From Rhizobiales bacterium SYSU XM002 (GTDB lineage Bacteria; Pseudomonadota; Alphaproteobacteria; Rhizobiales; Beijerinckiaceae), in contig VWVY01000005.1 in the NCBI GenBank assembly GCA_009846685.1, positions 62,001 to 126,000 on the forward strand: a stretch of DNA of 64,000 nucleotides, read 5' to 3'. Both the position numbers and the translations under genes were made by a program. Of the stretch, positions 50,776 through 59,939 are shown one piece after another. The notes below the pieces were generated by a model. That model did not search any database, was not told the origin of the DNA, and saw only the letters and a program-made list of their open reading frames with translations. Positions within the stretch are counted from its first letter, which is position 1, and every line of letters starts with the position of its first letter.

Positions 50776-51138
50776 TCAGTCGAGCGACAATTCGCCGATT
50801 GCTTCGATATGACGCGGCAAGTGCCCCGGTGCAATAAGGATCGCATCACACCGGATTACGCGAGGCATTGCCGCCCGCCGCGCTAGATAGACGCGCGCCC
50901 CGCGCGCGATGCGGCGGATCTTTTCCGGGGTGACGGAAGCAAGCGCCGAATCGAGGTCCGACCGGGCTTTCACCTCGACGAAAACCAATGTTCCAAAACG
51001 TTCGGCGACCAGATCGATCTCGACGCCACCACCCTGAAACCGACGCTCCCGGACCGAATAGCCCTTGAGGCGCAGTAACATTGCCGCCCAGAATTCGGCA
51101 TCGTGACCGAGCAGGAAAGCAGCTTTGCGGTCACGCAT
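50776..51138 (-). CDS. YraN family protein (predicted endonuclease-like)
   Basis: This 120-residue protein of the YraN/UPF0102 group has a restriction-endonuclease-like core: [25 protein letters not shown] holds the E-x-D...E-x-K pattern (about residues 37-61). ATG 51138 overlaps the end of rsmI, so it is coupled to it; an upstream start at 51225 lies wholly inside rsmI. Function is unknown despite wide distribution. Confidence 0.88.
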   Translation of the reverse strand: MRDRKAAFLLGHDAEFWAAMLLRLKGYSVRERRFQGGGVEIDLVAERFGTLVFVEVKARSDLDSALASVTPEKIRRIARGARVYLARRAAMPRVIRCDAILIAPGHLPRHIEAIGELSLD

Positions 51139-52021
51139 CGGGGTCGGTTTCGGCAAGGCGCAACGCCCGCGCATAGACGCGCTTTCGCGGCAGGCCCATC
51201 TCGCCGGCGACGAGTTGCACGGCATCGCGCTGGGAATGGGCTTCCAGAGCTTTGCGCAGGGCCTCGTCGATCGCCGCGTCGCCGGTCTCCGCCCGTTCGC
51301 CGGCCGGGCCGACGACGAGCACGATCTCGCCCTTCGGTGGACCCTCCTTGGCGTAGATATCGGCCAGTTCCGGCAAGGTGCCGCGCCGGACCTGCTCGAA
51401 GCGCTTGGTCAGCTCGCGGGCGACAGCGGCCTCCCGATCACCGAGTACGGCGGCAAGATCGGCGAGGGTTTCGGTGATCCTGTGCGGCGCCTCGAAAAAC
51501 ACCAGCGAACCAGGCACAGCTTCGAGCTCGCGCGCTCGACGGCGCCTTTCGCCGGATTTCGACGGCAGAAAGCCCTCGAAGAAAAAGCGGTCGGTTGGCA
51601 GGCCCGAGAGCACTAGCCCCACCAGCACTGCCGAGGCGCCAGGAATGGCGGTGACGGGATATCCAGCTTCGACCGCCGCCTCGACGAGCTTGTAGCCGGG
51701 ATCCGAAACAAGTGGCGTGCCAGCGTCGGAGACGAGCGCCAGCGCCTGCCCGGCAGCCAGCCGTTCGAGCACAACCGGTCGCATCTCTGCGGCGTTATGC
51801 TCGTGATAGGCAATCACCGGCGTTGTGATGCCGTAATGGGCGAGCAGCACGCGCGTCACGCGCTTGTCCTCTGCGAGGATGACATCGGCGGCAGCAAGCA
51901 CCGAGAGGGCTCGCAGGGTGATATCACCGAGGTTGCCGATCGGCGTCGCGACGACATGAAGGCCGGGCTGGAGCCGTTCGGCCTCGGCGGCAAGGCCCAG
52001 AACGGTGAATTGCGATGCCAT
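51131..52021 (-). CDS. rsmI: 16S rRNA 2'-O-ribose C1402 methyltransferase RsmI
   Basis: This is a 296-residue tetrapyrrole-methylase-fold enzyme that methylates the ribose of C1402 in 16S rRNA. It has VATPIGNLGDITLRAL near residue 25, AEDKRVTRVLL, LVSDAGTPLVSDPGYKLV and AIPGASAVLVGLVLSGL, all hallmarks of RsmI. ATG 52021 has GGAG upstream. It forms an overlapping pair with yraN and is divergent from the LpoA-like gene. Confidence 0.95.
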   Translation of the reverse strand: MASQFTVLGLAAEAERLQPGLHVVATPIGNLGDITLRALSVLAAADVILAEDKRVTRVLLAHYGITTPVIAYHEHNAAEMRPVVLERLAAGQALALVSDAGTPLVSDPGYKLVEAAVEAGYPVTAIPGASAVLVGLVLSGLPTDRFFFEGFLPSKSGERRRRARELEAVPGSLVFFEAPHRITETLADLAAVLGDREAAVARELTKRFEQVRRGTLPELADIYAKEGPPKGEIVLVVGPAGERAETGDAAIDEALRKALEAHSQRDAVQLVAGEMGLPRKRVYARALRLAETDPDA

Positions 52022-52137
52022 TCCGATGCTCCGATGGCTGGGCGAGGTGCCGGGCCAGTTTGGCCTGCTCTGCCACAGCGGGCGCAATTTGGCAAAAGGG
52101 CGCGGTCAACCGTTGCTGGAAAAACATGGTTTGCAAA

Positions 52138-52149
52138 TATCGTTAACGA
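52138..52149 (+). promoter_or_regulatory. Perfect 12-base palindrome in rsmI / LpoA-like divergent region
   Basis: ATCGTTAACGAT is a perfect palindrome about 110 bases before the LpoA-like start and 117 bases from the rsmI start. It may be an operator; no regulator is recognised, and the GTTAAC core also resembles part of a CtrA site. Confidence 0.3.
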
Positions 52150-52258
52150 TCTTTGGTGTAGTTTCTTGAACTCGCCGCATTTTGCCTCTCTTGTTGAGGC
52201 TGGAGGCTTGTACGTTCGCCGGTCGTTTCCCGGTGAACCGGGGTTGGAGTACATGGAC

Positions 52259-53509
52259 ATGAACCGCAACTTGCCCGTCATGCTGCACGGATTTCGCCAT
52301 GAGGCTTTCGCTCGGGATGTCCCGGTCCTGCCTTCGCGCCGTCTTCTGATCGGCACGGTCGGGCTCGCGGCGCTGCTCGCGGGCTGCGCGGGAACCGGGC
52401 TCGACGGTCTGATCACCTCGGATTCAGAAACGCCGAAAACGCCGGCGACCAGCGGCGATGTGCTCGGTTCCGGTTCCGTGAAGGTCGCGCTCCTGCTGCC
52501 GCTCTCGAGCGCCAATGGACAGGCTGCCGCCGCGAGCCTGAAGAATGCCGCCGCGATGGCGATCGCCGATTTCGGCGGCAACGGCCAGTCCGGCATCCAG
52601 ATCCACGTCAAGGACGACAAGGGCACGCCCGATGGCGCACGTCAGGCGGCGCAGGAAGCCATTGCACAGGGCGCCGAACTCATCATGGGCCCGTTGTTCG
52701 GCCCGTCGGTTCAGGCCGCTGCTTCCGTCGCGAAGCCGGCCGGCAAGCCGATGATTGCCTTTTCCTCCGATGCCGGGGCTGCGCAACCCGGCGTCTACCT
52801 GCTGTCGTTCCTGCCGCAGGGTGACGTGCGCCGCATCGTTTCCTTCGCGGCGAGCCGGGGCAAGAAGTCCTATGCCGCGCTCATTCCGCAGAGCGCCTAC
52901 GGCAATGTGGTCGAAGCGGAATTCATGCAGGTCGCGAATTCGGGTGGGCGCCGCGCGGGGCCGATCGCGCGGTTCCAGCCGGGCAATCCGGCTTCGATCA
53001 CTACGGCGGTGAACCAGTTGAAGGCTTCGATGGGCCAGTTCGACGCGCTGTTCATCGCCGAGAGCGCCGATGGCATCGGCGCGGTCGCTTCGGCGCTTTC
53101 GGGGGCTGGCATCACAAGCCGGCAGGTGCAGTTCATCTCGACCGGCATTTGGTCAGATGCGCGCGTCCATCGTGCGCCGGGCTTCGACGGTGCCTGGTAT
53201 GCCGCACCGGACAATTCCCGCTTCGATTCGCTGTCATCCCGCTACCAGAGCCAGTTCGGCTCCGCCCCGAGCCGCATTGCCAGTCTCGCCTACGACGCGG
53301 TGACGCTCGCAAGCGCGCTGACGCAGAATTTCGGCACCCAGCGCTTCTCCGAGGCGACGCTGACGAATTCCAACGGCTTCTCGGGGCAGGACGGCGTGTT
53401 CCGCTTCCGCCAGAACGGCACCAACGATCGTGGTCTTGCCGTCTACGAGATCTCGGGCGGTGGCGCGCGTGTGATTTCCGCCGCGCCGACCACCTTCGTC
53501 GGCAACTGA
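52259..53509 (+). CDS. LpoA/LppC-like penicillin-binding protein activator lipoprotein
   Basis: This 416-residue protein has a lipoprotein signal with lipobox LLAGC (Cys43) and a periplasmic-binding-protein fold (about residues 75-400: VKVALLLPLSSANGQ, AQGAELIMGPLFG, AGKPMIAFSSDA). In gammaproteobacteria LpoA activates PBP1A; alphaproteobacterial homologues keep only the binding-protein domain, as here. ATG 52259 has GGAG nine bases upstream; ATG 52253 and a methionine seven codons later are alternatives. Partner and ligand are unproven. It ends one base before the convergent hemW stop. Confidence 0.85.
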   Translation: MNRNLPVMLHGFRHEAFARDVPVLPSRRLLIGTVGLAALLAGCAGTGLDGLITSDSETPKTPATSGDVLGSGSVKVALLLPLSSANGQAAAASLKNAAAMAIADFGGNGQSGIQIHVKDDKGTPDGARQAAQEAIAQGAELIMGPLFGPSVQAAASVAKPAGKPMIAFSSDAGAAQPGVYLLSFLPQGDVRRIVSFAASRGKKSYAALIPQSAYGNVVEAEFMQVANSGGRRAGPIARFQPGNPASITTAVNQLKASMGQFDALFIAESADGIGAVASALSGAGITSRQVQFISTGIWSDARVHRAPGFDGAWYAAPDNSRFDSLSSRYQSQFGSAPSRIASLAYDAVTLASALTQNFGTQRFSEATLTNSNGFSGQDGVFRFRQNGTNDRGLAVYEISGGGARVISAAPTTFVGN

Positions 53510-54679
53510 TCAGGCCGCCAGATCCGCGACGATCGCGTCGAGCACGGGGAACCCGCTCGGCGAGACGCGCAAGCGCCCCTCGCCGCAGGTTTCGATGAGC
53601 CCCTCGGCCGATAGGGCGGAGACGCGCCGCGCATCGAGCGCGTGACCCTTCAGCAGCTTGAACCGCTTGGGGTCGATGCCCTCGGTCAGGCGAAGCCCCA
53701 TCAGCAGGAACTCGTCGCCCTCGTTCTCGTGGCTCAGGGCCTCGTCCGAGACGATGCCGTGCCCGTCGCGCAGCACATAGTCGCGCCAGGTTTCGGGCGA
53801 GCGTTCGGTCGCGAGCGCCCGCCGGCCGCGCTCGGTGTAAAGCCGGCCGTGCGCGCCGGGGCCGATGCCGGCATATTCGCCATAGCGCCAGTAGAGGAGG
53901 TTGTGGCGGCATTCGTCGCCCGGGCGGGCGTGGTTCGAAACCTCGTAGGCCGGCATCCCGTATTTGCCGCAGATCTCCTGCGTCACGTCATAGAGCGCGC
54001 GGGCGGCGTCGTGATCGGGGATGAGGAGCTTGCCGGCGTCGTAAAGCTGCTTGAACATCGTGTCCGGCTCGATGGTGAGCTGGTAGAGCGAGAGATGCGT
54101 CGGCGCATGGGCGAGCGCCTCGACCAATTCCTCGCGCCAGGCTTCGACCGTCTGGCCCGGACGGGCGTAGATCAGATCGAACGAGAAGCGTTCGAAATGC
54201 TTCGCTGCGATCGAGACCGCCACCAGCGCCTCGCCCACTGTGTGCAACCGCCCAAGCGCCTTGAGATCGGCTTCGACGAGGCTCTGCACGCCGAGGCTGA
54301 CGCGGTTGACGCCCGCCGCGCGATAGCCCGCGAAGCGCTGCGCTTCCACCGAGGTCGGGTTCGCTTCGAGCGTGATCTCGCAATCGGGCCGGATCGACCA
54401 AAGCCTGCCGATCTCGTCGAGGATCGCCGCCACGGTCGCGGGTTTCATCAGCGAGGGGGTTCCGCCGCCGAAGAAGATCGAGCTGACATCGCGCCCCGGC
54501 GCGAGCGCGGCCATATGTGCGATCTCGCGCCGGTAGGCTTCCAGAAAGCTGGCTTCGTCAACACCGCCGCGCCGGACGTGGCTGTTGAAATCGCAATAGG
54601 GGCACTTCGATTGGCAGAACGGCCAATGCACATAGACGCCGAAGCCGGCGTCGAACGGCGGCAGGTGGAGATTGCTCAT
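53510..54679 (-). CDS. hemW: Radical SAM heme chaperone HemW
   Basis: This 389-residue protein has the radical-SAM cluster motif CQSKCPYCDF near residue 22, the glycine-rich FFGGGTPSLMKP, LEANPTSVEAQRF, and the HemN-like C-terminal domain. The Cys spacing (CxxxCxxCxF) and missing N-terminal extension fit HemW, a heme-binding chaperone, rather than the oxygen-independent coproporphyrinogen oxidase HemN. It overlaps the rdgB stop by four bases. Confidence 0.93.
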   Translation of the reverse strand: MSNLHLPPFDAGFGVYVHWPFCQSKCPYCDFNSHVRRGGVDEASFLEAYRREIAHMAALAPGRDVSSIFFGGGTPSLMKPATVAAILDEIGRLWSIRPDCEITLEANPTSVEAQRFAGYRAAGVNRVSLGVQSLVEADLKALGRLHTVGEALVAVSIAAKHFERFSFDLIYARPGQTVEAWREELVEALAHAPTHLSLYQLTIEPDTMFKQLYDAGKLLIPDHDAARALYDVTQEICGKYGMPAYEVSNHARPGDECRHNLLYWRYGEYAGIGPGAHGRLYTERGRRALATERSPETWRDYVLRDGHGIVSDEALSHENEGDEFLLMGLRLTEGIDPKRFKLLKGHALDARRVSALSAEGLIETCGEGRLRVSPSGFPVLDAIVADLAA

Positions 54680-55332
54680 CCTGCAACCTTTTTCAGGCCC
54701 GCCTTGGCGACGAGGCGGATGAAGGCTCGCGCGCGATGAGAGAGCCCTTCCAGCTTGCCGTCCACCTCGCGAATGCCGTGCTTTTCTTCAGAGGTAATTT
54801 CCCCAAAGGTGCGGGTCTCGCCCTCTGGAACGAAGATCGGATCGTAGCCGAAACCGCGTGCACCGCGCGGCGGGAAGGTCAGTTGGCCGAAAACGCGCCC
54901 CTCCGCGATCAGCGTCTCGCCATCGGGCCAGGCAAGCACCAGCGCCGAGATGAAGCGGGCTTTCGCACCCTGTGGTTCGAAATCGCGGATTTCGAGTTCC
55001 CGCTTCACGCGCGCCATCGCGGCAGCGAAGTCGCGTGGGTGGCCGGCCCAATCGGCGGTGAAGAGTCCCGGCGCGCCATCGAGATCGTCGATCGCAAGGC
55101 CGGAATCGTCGGCCAGCGCAGGCAGTCCCGTGGCACGCGCGGCGGCGAGCGCCTTGATCGCGGCATTCTCGGCGTAGATCGTGCCGTTCTCCTCGGGCTC
55201 GGGCAGCCCGAGCGCGCCCGCGGAGACGCATTCGAGCCCGTAAGGCGCGAGTAGCTCGGTCATCTCCTTGAGTTTGCCGGCGTTATGCGTCGCAATGACG
55301 AGACGGCCGGAGAGCGGGCGCGGGTTGTTCAT
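54676..55332 (-). CDS. rdgB: Non-canonical purine NTP pyrophosphatase RdgB
   Basis: This 218-residue HAM1/Ham1-like enzyme hydrolyses dITP, ITP and XTP to monophosphates, keeping deaminated bases out of nucleic acids. It has LVIATHNAGKLKEM near the N-terminus, ADDSGLAIDDLDGAPG with the catalytic Asp, and the ring-binding RGFGYDPIFVPEG. ATG 55332 starts four bases after the rph stop. It is part of the compact rph-rdgB-hemW operon. Confidence 0.95.
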   Translation of the reverse strand: MNNPRPLSGRLVIATHNAGKLKEMTELLAPYGLECVSAGALGLPEPEENGTIYAENAAIKALAAARATGLPALADDSGLAIDDLDGAPGLFTADWAGHPRDFAAAMARVKRELEIRDFEPQGAKARFISALVLAWPDGETLIAEGRVFGQLTFPPRGARGFGYDPIFVPEGETRTFGEITSEEKHGIREVDGKLEGLSHRARAFIRLVAKAGLKKVAG

Positions 55333-55336
55333 CGGA

Positions 55337-56053
55337 TTATCCGCCGATCGCGGCCTTCTGGAGTGCGACGAGCTCGTTCGTGCCCTTGCGGGCAAGCGCG
55401 AGCAGCTTCATCAGTTCTTCTTCGGTGAAAGGCGCACCCTCGGCGGTGCCCTGCACCTCGATGATGCCACCCTTGCCGGTCATGACGAAATTCGCATCGG
55501 TCTCGGCGGCGGAATCCTCGGCGTAATCAAGGTCGAGCACCGGGTTTGACCGATAAATGCCACAGGAAATCGCCGCGACATGATCACGCAGCGGGATCGA
55601 GGTCAGCATGTTGCGCGCGACCATCCATTGGAAGCAATCGTGCAGCGCCACCCAGGCGCCGGTAATCGAGGCGGTGCGCGTGCCGCCATCGGCCTGAAGC
55701 ACGTCGCAATCGAGCGTGATCTGCTTCTCGCCAAGGGCCGGAAGATCGACCACCGCCCGGAGCGCACGGCCGATGAGCCGCTGGATCTCCTGCGTGCGCC
55801 CCGAGGGTTTGCCGGCGGTCACCTCGCGGCGCGTGCGTTCGAGCGTCGCGCGCGGAAGCATCGAATATTCCGCCGTCACCCAGCCCTTGCCCGAACCGCG
55901 CAGCCACGGCGGGCCGCGCTCCTCGAGCGTTGCGGTGCACAGGACATGCGTTTCGCCGAATTTGACGAGGCAGGAGCCTTCCGCATAGCGCGCGACATTG
56001 CGTGCGAGCGATACGGCGCGCATTTCGTCGGGCTGGCGTTTCGAGGGGCGCAT
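55337..56053 (-). CDS. rph: Ribonuclease PH
   Basis: This 238-residue phosphorolytic exoribonuclease trims tRNA 3' ends. It has [15 protein letters not shown] at the N-terminus, the RNA-binding [14 protein letters not shown] and [20 protein letters not shown], and the catalytic [15 protein letters not shown] and [18 protein letters not shown] 56053 gives the usual length; a 22-residue extension to 56119 is not supported. It is divergent from hrcA, the usual rhizobial arrangement. Confidence 0.96.
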   Translation of the reverse strand: MRPSKRQPDEMRAVSLARNVARYAEGSCLVKFGETHVLCTATLEERGPPWLRGSGKGWVTAEYSMLPRATLERTRREVTAGKPSGRTQEIQRLIGRALRAVVDLPALGEKQITLDCDVLQADGGTRTASITGAWVALHDCFQWMVARNMLTSIPLRDHVAAISCGIYRSNPVLDLDYAEDSAAETDANFVMTGKGGIIEVQGTAEGAPFTEEELMKLLALARKGTNELVALQKAAIGG

Positions 56054-56214
56054 CGCGTGTCTCCTTGTGGCGCGGCGGGGCCGGTGCGGGCTTTTAGGCG
56101 CGAAGGGCGCGGGAGACAAGCGAGGATCGCAGTTTTCCTTGCCTTGTCGGATGGTGCTATTACCTCTTCTTCGGATGCGCGCATGTTGCCTGAATGACGA
56201 AAGGGAGCGAGACC

Positions 56215-57294
56215 TTGGCGGATAGGCCCGCGGACAATTCCGGCACGCCGCTCGGCGAACTCGACCTGCGTTCGCGCGATATCTTCCGGCGCATTGTCGA
56301 AGGCTATCTTGAGACGGGCGAGCCGATGGGCTCGCGCAACATCTCCAAGGTCCTGCCGGTTTCGCTTTCGGCCGCGACCGTGCGCAACGTGATGCAGGAC
56401 CTGGAGGATCTCGGCCTCATCTATGCTCCGCACGTTTCCGCCGGCCGGCTGCCGACCGAGCAGGGGCTGCGGCTCTTCGTCGATTCGATCCTCGAGATCG
56501 GCGATGTCAGCACGGAGGATCGCGCGCGCATCGAGGCGCAGATCCGCGCCTCGGGCGCCGGGCGCAATTTCGACGATGCACTTCAGCAGGCGACCTCCCT
56601 GCTCTCCGGCGTCAGCCGCGGCGCAGGGGTGGTGGTGACCTCGAAATCGAACAAGCGATTGAAGCACATCGAATTCGTGCGGCTCGATGCTACGCAGGCG
56701 CTGGTCGTGCTCGTCTCGGATGACGGGACGATCGAGAACCGTCTCCTTTCCCTCCCGTCCGGCCTGCCGGCTTCCGCGCTTGTCGAGGCCTCGAATTACC
56801 TCAACCATCGCCTTAAGGGCCGCACGCTCGCCGATCTCAAGGCCGAGGTCGCGGCCAATCGCGCCACGATGGAGCGCGAGATCAGCGAAATCACCGCCCG
56901 GCTCGTCGAGAGCGGGCTTGCGGCCACGGCCTCGGACGCGGGCGACATGCGCCTCATCGTGCGCGGGCAGGCGAACCTGCTGGAGGATCTTACCGCGCTC
57001 TCCGATCTTGAGCGCATGCGCCTTCTCTTTGCCGATCTCGAGCGCGAGAAGGAGGTGATCGAACTCCTCTCCCGCGCCGAGGACGGGGACGGCGTGCGCA
57101 TCTTCATCGGTTCGGAGAACAAGCTTTTCTCGATGTCCGGCTCGTCGATGATCGCCGCGCCGTTCCGGGATTCCGAGCAGAAAATCGTCGGCATCGTCGG
57201 CGTCATCGGACCGACGCGGCTCAACTACGCGCGTATAGTGCCCATGGTGGATTACACCGCGCGGGTGATGGGAAAGCTGCTGGAGCGGGGGTGA
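56215..57294 (+). CDS. hrcA: Heat-inducible transcription repressor HrcA
   Basis: HrcA binds CIRCE elements and represses chaperone genes, usually groESL in alphaproteobacteria. This protein of about 359 residues has an N-terminal winged helix ([38 protein letters not shown]), a dimerisation region and the C-terminal GAF-like part ending [23 protein letters not shown] 56215 has GGGAG seven bases upstream; ATG 56194 adds seven residues but has no ribosome-binding site. grpE is not adjacent here; a low-GC gene pair follows instead. Confidence 0.92.
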   Translation: MADRPADNSGTPLGELDLRSRDIFRRIVEGYLETGEPMGSRNISKVLPVSLSAATVRNVMQDLEDLGLIYAPHVSAGRLPTEQGLRLFVDSILEIGDVSTEDRARIEAQIRASGAGRNFDDALQQATSLLSGVSRGAGVVVTSKSNKRLKHIEFVRLDATQALVVLVSDDGTIENRLLSLPSGLPASALVEASNYLNHRLKGRTLADLKAEVAANRATMEREISEITARLVESGLAATASDAGDMRLIVRGQANLLEDLTALSDLERMRLLFADLEREKEVIELLSRAEDGDGVRIFIGSENKLFSMSGSSMIAAPFRDSEQKIVGIVGVIGPTRLNYARIVPMVDYTARVMGKLLERG

Positions 57295-57351
57295 TTATCC
57301 CCGCACGCCTGGTCCGTGCGATGCTGCTCGAAATTTCAATTGGAGCGGTGC

Positions 57352-57825
57352 ATGCGCTTTGAATCTCGAACGGGAATGGCGGCGTTGCGGCTCGCACAGG
57401 TGGCGGAGCGGGAAACGCTTGCGCGAATCAGAAGCGAACTTGACGACATCCGGCGCGTGCTCGCGCTGCGGCGGGAGATGAAATACTCGCCCGACCAGCC
57501 GCGCGACTGGCATGGTCGCTGGACAAGCGGGAGCGGTGAAGAATCGACAGCAAGTGAAAGTTCTACCGAATCCGGTGGATTTTACGGGGAAGCGCCGGAC
57601 GGAACGACAGTCGATGAGACCGGCACGAGCGGCTTCAGCAAGGACCAAGAAAACATGACTGTGCAAGCATTTCGTTCGGCCTTTTGTCTAGGGAGCATTC
57701 GCGAAGTCCTGCCCGGTCAATTCAATTCCATGCTTATCGGAGATGTCATTGCACTCGCCAACCAAGGAGATGCGGCTGCTCGCAGATGCCTTAAGCTTCT
57801 TGGAGAACCGAGATTTAGAAAATAG
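57352..57825 (+). CDS. Unknown protein with a DQPRDWHGRWTSG linker, possible effector/toxin
   Basis: There are 157 residues in three parts. Residues 1-45 are a charged helix. Residues 48-60 hold DQPRDWHGRWTSG, a linker type I recall (as 'QPRD-x-x-GRWT') at the head of many rhizobial phage-head-like and secreted-toxin-like proteins. Residues 60-100 are Ser/Thr/Glu/Gly low-complexity sequence, and residues 100-157 form a compact C-terminal region with LGSIREVLPGQF and LLGEPRFRK. ATG 57352 has GGAG six bases upstream. GC falls sharply along the gene, suggesting transfer. It is followed after nine bases by a small acidic protein, an effector/immunity layout. No catalytic motif is recognised, so the toxin idea is inference. 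Confidence 0.55.
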   Translation: MRFESRTGMAALRLAQVAERETLARIRSELDDIRRVLALRREMKYSPDQPRDWHGRWTSGSGEESTASESSTESGGFYGEAPDGTTVDETGTSGFSKDQENMTVQAFRSAFCLGSIREVLPGQFNSMLIGDVIALANQGDAAARRCLKLLGEPRFRK

Positions 57826-57834
57826 GAGAAGGAA

Positions 57835-58083
57835 ATGGAAATAAGCGGCATATCCGACATCCTGAAGTTTCTGGATTTTTTGCGCGGGAAGAAAATCCAT
57901 TTCAGATTGGACCAATATCGAACCAATACCATCATGGTTACTTTCACCCTTGTTGGATGCCGGGTCGAGGTCGATTTCTTCGAGGACCATATCGAGTTCA
58001 GCTATTTCACCGGCGACGAGGGCGTTCACGACGATTGGGCGGTCATGCAGGGGCTGCTCGACAAGCACTGGAGCGACGACTGA
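57835..58083 (+). CDS. Small acidic protein, possible immunity partner
   Basis: The 82-residue protein begins nine bases after the upstream stop, with AGGAGAAGGA as a strong ribosome-binding site. The C-terminal half is rich in Asp/Glu and aromatics (VEVDFFEDHIEFSYFTGDEG, then DDWAVMQGLL), a pattern common in polymorphic-toxin immunity proteins. I do not recognise a named family. The first 120 bases are about 42% GC by hand count, unlike the core genes around it. A hairpin directly after the stop may end its message. Confidence 0.6.
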   Translation: MEISGISDILKFLDFLRGKKIHFRLDQYRTNTIMVTFTLVGCRVEVDFFEDHIEFSYFTGDEGVHDDWAVMQGLLDKHWSDD

Positions 58084-58087
58084 CAAG

Positions 58088-58110
58088 AAAAAGCCCCCGT
58101 TTCCGGGGGC
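58088..58110 (-). terminator. Rho-independent terminator of pckA
   Basis: GCCCCCG and CGGGGGC form a perfect seven-base stem around a four-base loop. On the minus strand it is followed by TTTTTC, the correct layout for ending the pckA message. On the plus strand the T-run is poor, but the hairpin may still stabilise the end of the small acidic gene's message. Confidence 0.85.
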
Positions 58111-58124
58111 ATTCGCATTTCAAG

Positions 58125-58156
58125 TCGTCGATGCCCGGCACAAGGCCGGGTATAAC
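58125..58156 (-). repeat. Alphaproteobacterial palindromic intergenic repeat (single copy)
   Basis: The core is CCCGGC-ACAAG-GCCGGG flanked by ATG/TAT, a six-base stem with five-base loop. Read on the minus strand it translates as VIPGLVPGIDD, which I recognise as the spurious peptide produced by a common rhizobial palindromic repeat. It lies between the pckA stop and its terminator. I see no second copy in this window. Confidence 0.6.
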
Positions 58157-58170
58157 ATTGGTTGCGTTGA

Positions 58171-59781
58171 TCAAGCCGCGATCTGGCTGGTCGGCGCGGC
58201 GCTCTTCACATCGGCATCGACATGCGCTTCGAAGCGCTTGAAGTTCTCCTTGAACATGCCGACAAGCTTCTGCGCCGTCACGGCGAAGGCCGCCTTGTCC
58301 TGCCAGGTCTTGACCGGATAGAGGATATGCGGCTCGACACCCGGCACCGAGGCCGGCACGGCGAAGCCGAAATAAGGGTCGCGGCGGAAATCGGCCTTGG
58401 CGAGCGAACCGTCGAGCGCGGCCGAGAGCAGGCGGCGCGTCACGCGGATCGGCATGCGGCGGCCGGTGCCGTACTGCCCGCCCGTCCAGCCCGTGTTCAC
58501 GAGCCAGCAATCGACGTGGTGCTTGGCGATGAGATCGCGCAGCAGGTTGCCGTATTCCGCTGGATGGCGTGGCATGAACGGCGCGCCGAAGCAGGTCGAG
58601 AACACGGCCTCGGGCTCGGTGACGCCCTTCTCGGTGCCGGCGACCTTGGCGGTGTAGCCCGAGAGGAAGTGATACATCGCCTCGGCCGGGGTCAGCTTGG
58701 CGATCGGCGGGAGAACGCCGAAGGCGTCGCAGGTCAGCATCACGATGTTCTTCGGGTGGCCGGCACGGCCGGTATCCGAGGCGTTCGGGATGAAGTGCAG
58801 CGGATAGGCGCAACGGGTATTCTCGGTCTTCGAGCCGTCGTCGAAATCCGGCACGCGGGTCTCGGCATCGACGACGACATTCTCGAGCACGGTGCCGAAG
58901 CGCTGGGTGGTGGCGTAGATTTCCGGCTCGGCCTCAGCCGAGAGGCGGATGGTCTTGGCGTAGCAGCCGCCCTCGAAATTGAAGATGCCGCTCTTCGACC
59001 AGCCGTGCTCGTCGTCGCCGATCAGCGTGCGGGTCGGGTCGGCTGACAGGGTCGTCTTGCCGGTGCCGGAGAGACCGAAAAACACGGCGGAATCGCCATC
59101 CGGGCCGACGTTGGCCGAGCAGTGCATCGGCATCACGCCCGCTTCGGGGAGCGCGTAATTGAGGTAGGTGAAGACGCTCTTCTTCATCTCGCCGGCATAG
59201 GAAGTGCCACCGATCAGCACGGTCTTCGAGGCGAAATCGACCGCGATCACCGTGCCGGTGCGGCAGCCATGGCGGGCGGGATCGGCCTTGAACGACGGCA
59301 GATCGACAATGGTCATCTCGGGCGCGAAGCTCGCAAGCTCGTGCGCCTCAGGGCGGATCAGCAGGTTGCGGATGAACAGCGAATGCCAGGCATATTCGGT
59401 GTAGACGCGGACCTTGACGCGGTTGGCCGGATCGGCGCCGCCGTAAAGATCCTGCGCGAAGAGTTCCTTGCCCTTGGCATGGGCCTTGAAGTCGGCGAGA
59501 AGAGTTGCGAAATTCGCGGGGGTGATGGCGCCGTTGTTGTCCCACCACACCTGGTTTTCAGTCGTGGCGTCGCGGACGACGAACTTGTCTTTCGGTGAAC
59601 GGCCGGTGTGAACGCCCGTCTCGGCAAGCAGCGCGCCACCGGCGGTAATCATCGCCTCGCCGCGGCGGATCGATTCCTCATAGAGCGCCGGTGCCTCGAA
59701 ATTGAAAAAGAACCGCGCCGGGCTCTCGAAGCCGAAGGTATTGGCACCGAGTGCTGCGTTGAAACGGCCTTTCGTTTCCAT
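58171..59781 (-). CDS. pckA: Phosphoenolpyruvate carboxykinase (ATP)
   Basis: This is the first committed step of gluconeogenesis, oxaloacetate to phosphoenolpyruvate with ATP. In 536 residues, the substrate region is [12 protein letters not shown] near residue 58, and the kinase P-loop is [16 protein letters not shown] near residue 230, followed by LIGDDEHGW, the metal/adenine site. [15 protein letters not shown] is near the C-terminus. ATG 59781 has AAGGAG upstream; the frame extends to 59928 without reason. In Agrobacterium pckA lies beside chvG/chvI and responds to them, as the layout here would allow. Confidence 0.96.
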   Translation of the reverse strand: METKGRFNAALGANTFGFESPARFFFNFEAPALYEESIRRGEAMITAGGALLAETGVHTGRSPKDKFVVRDATTENQVWWDNNGAITPANFATLLADFKAHAKGKELFAQDLYGGADPANRVKVRVYTEYAWHSLFIRNLLIRPEAHELASFAPEMTIVDLPSFKADPARHGCRTGTVIAVDFASKTVLIGGTSYAGEMKKSVFTYLNYALPEAGVMPMHCSANVGPDGDSAVFFGLSGTGKTTLSADPTRTLIGDDEHGWSKSGIFNFEGGCYAKTIRLSAEAEPEIYATTQRFGTVLENVVVDAETRVPDFDDGSKTENTRCAYPLHFIPNASDTGRAGHPKNIVMLTCDAFGVLPPIAKLTPAEAMYHFLSGYTAKVAGTEKGVTEPEAVFSTCFGAPFMPRHPAEYGNLLRDLIAKHHVDCWLVNTGWTGGQYGTGRRMPIRVTRRLLSAALDGSLAKADFRRDPYFGFAVPASVPGVEPHILYPVKTWQDKAAFAVTAQKLVGMFKENFKRFEAHVDADVKSAAPTSQIAA

Positions 59782-59827
59782 GAAGCGGCTCCTTTTTCGC
59801 CTGGGTCGGGTCGGACCCGTATGAGGG

Positions 59828-59853
59828 GATGGCAGCCTCTGTGGGCTGCCATC
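59828..59853 (-). other. Perfect stem-loop in the pckA upstream region
   Basis: A ten-base perfect stem (GATGGCAGCC with GGCTGCCATC) and six-base loop lies 47 to 72 bases before the pckA start. No T-run follows in either direction, so a leader structure or operator is more likely than a terminator. Confidence 0.5.
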
Positions 59854-59939
59854 TGCCGTCCTCCGCGTCTCCCCTCGCATGGGACGGCAATTGCGGCTGG
59901 CGAATAGCAGGAATCCGCGCCCTTGCAATGGTCAGTTCG

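Noticed and set aside
56054-56214. CIRCE element upstream of hrcA
   Set aside because: No TTAGCACTC-N9-GAGTGCTAA-like inverted repeat is seen in this gap.
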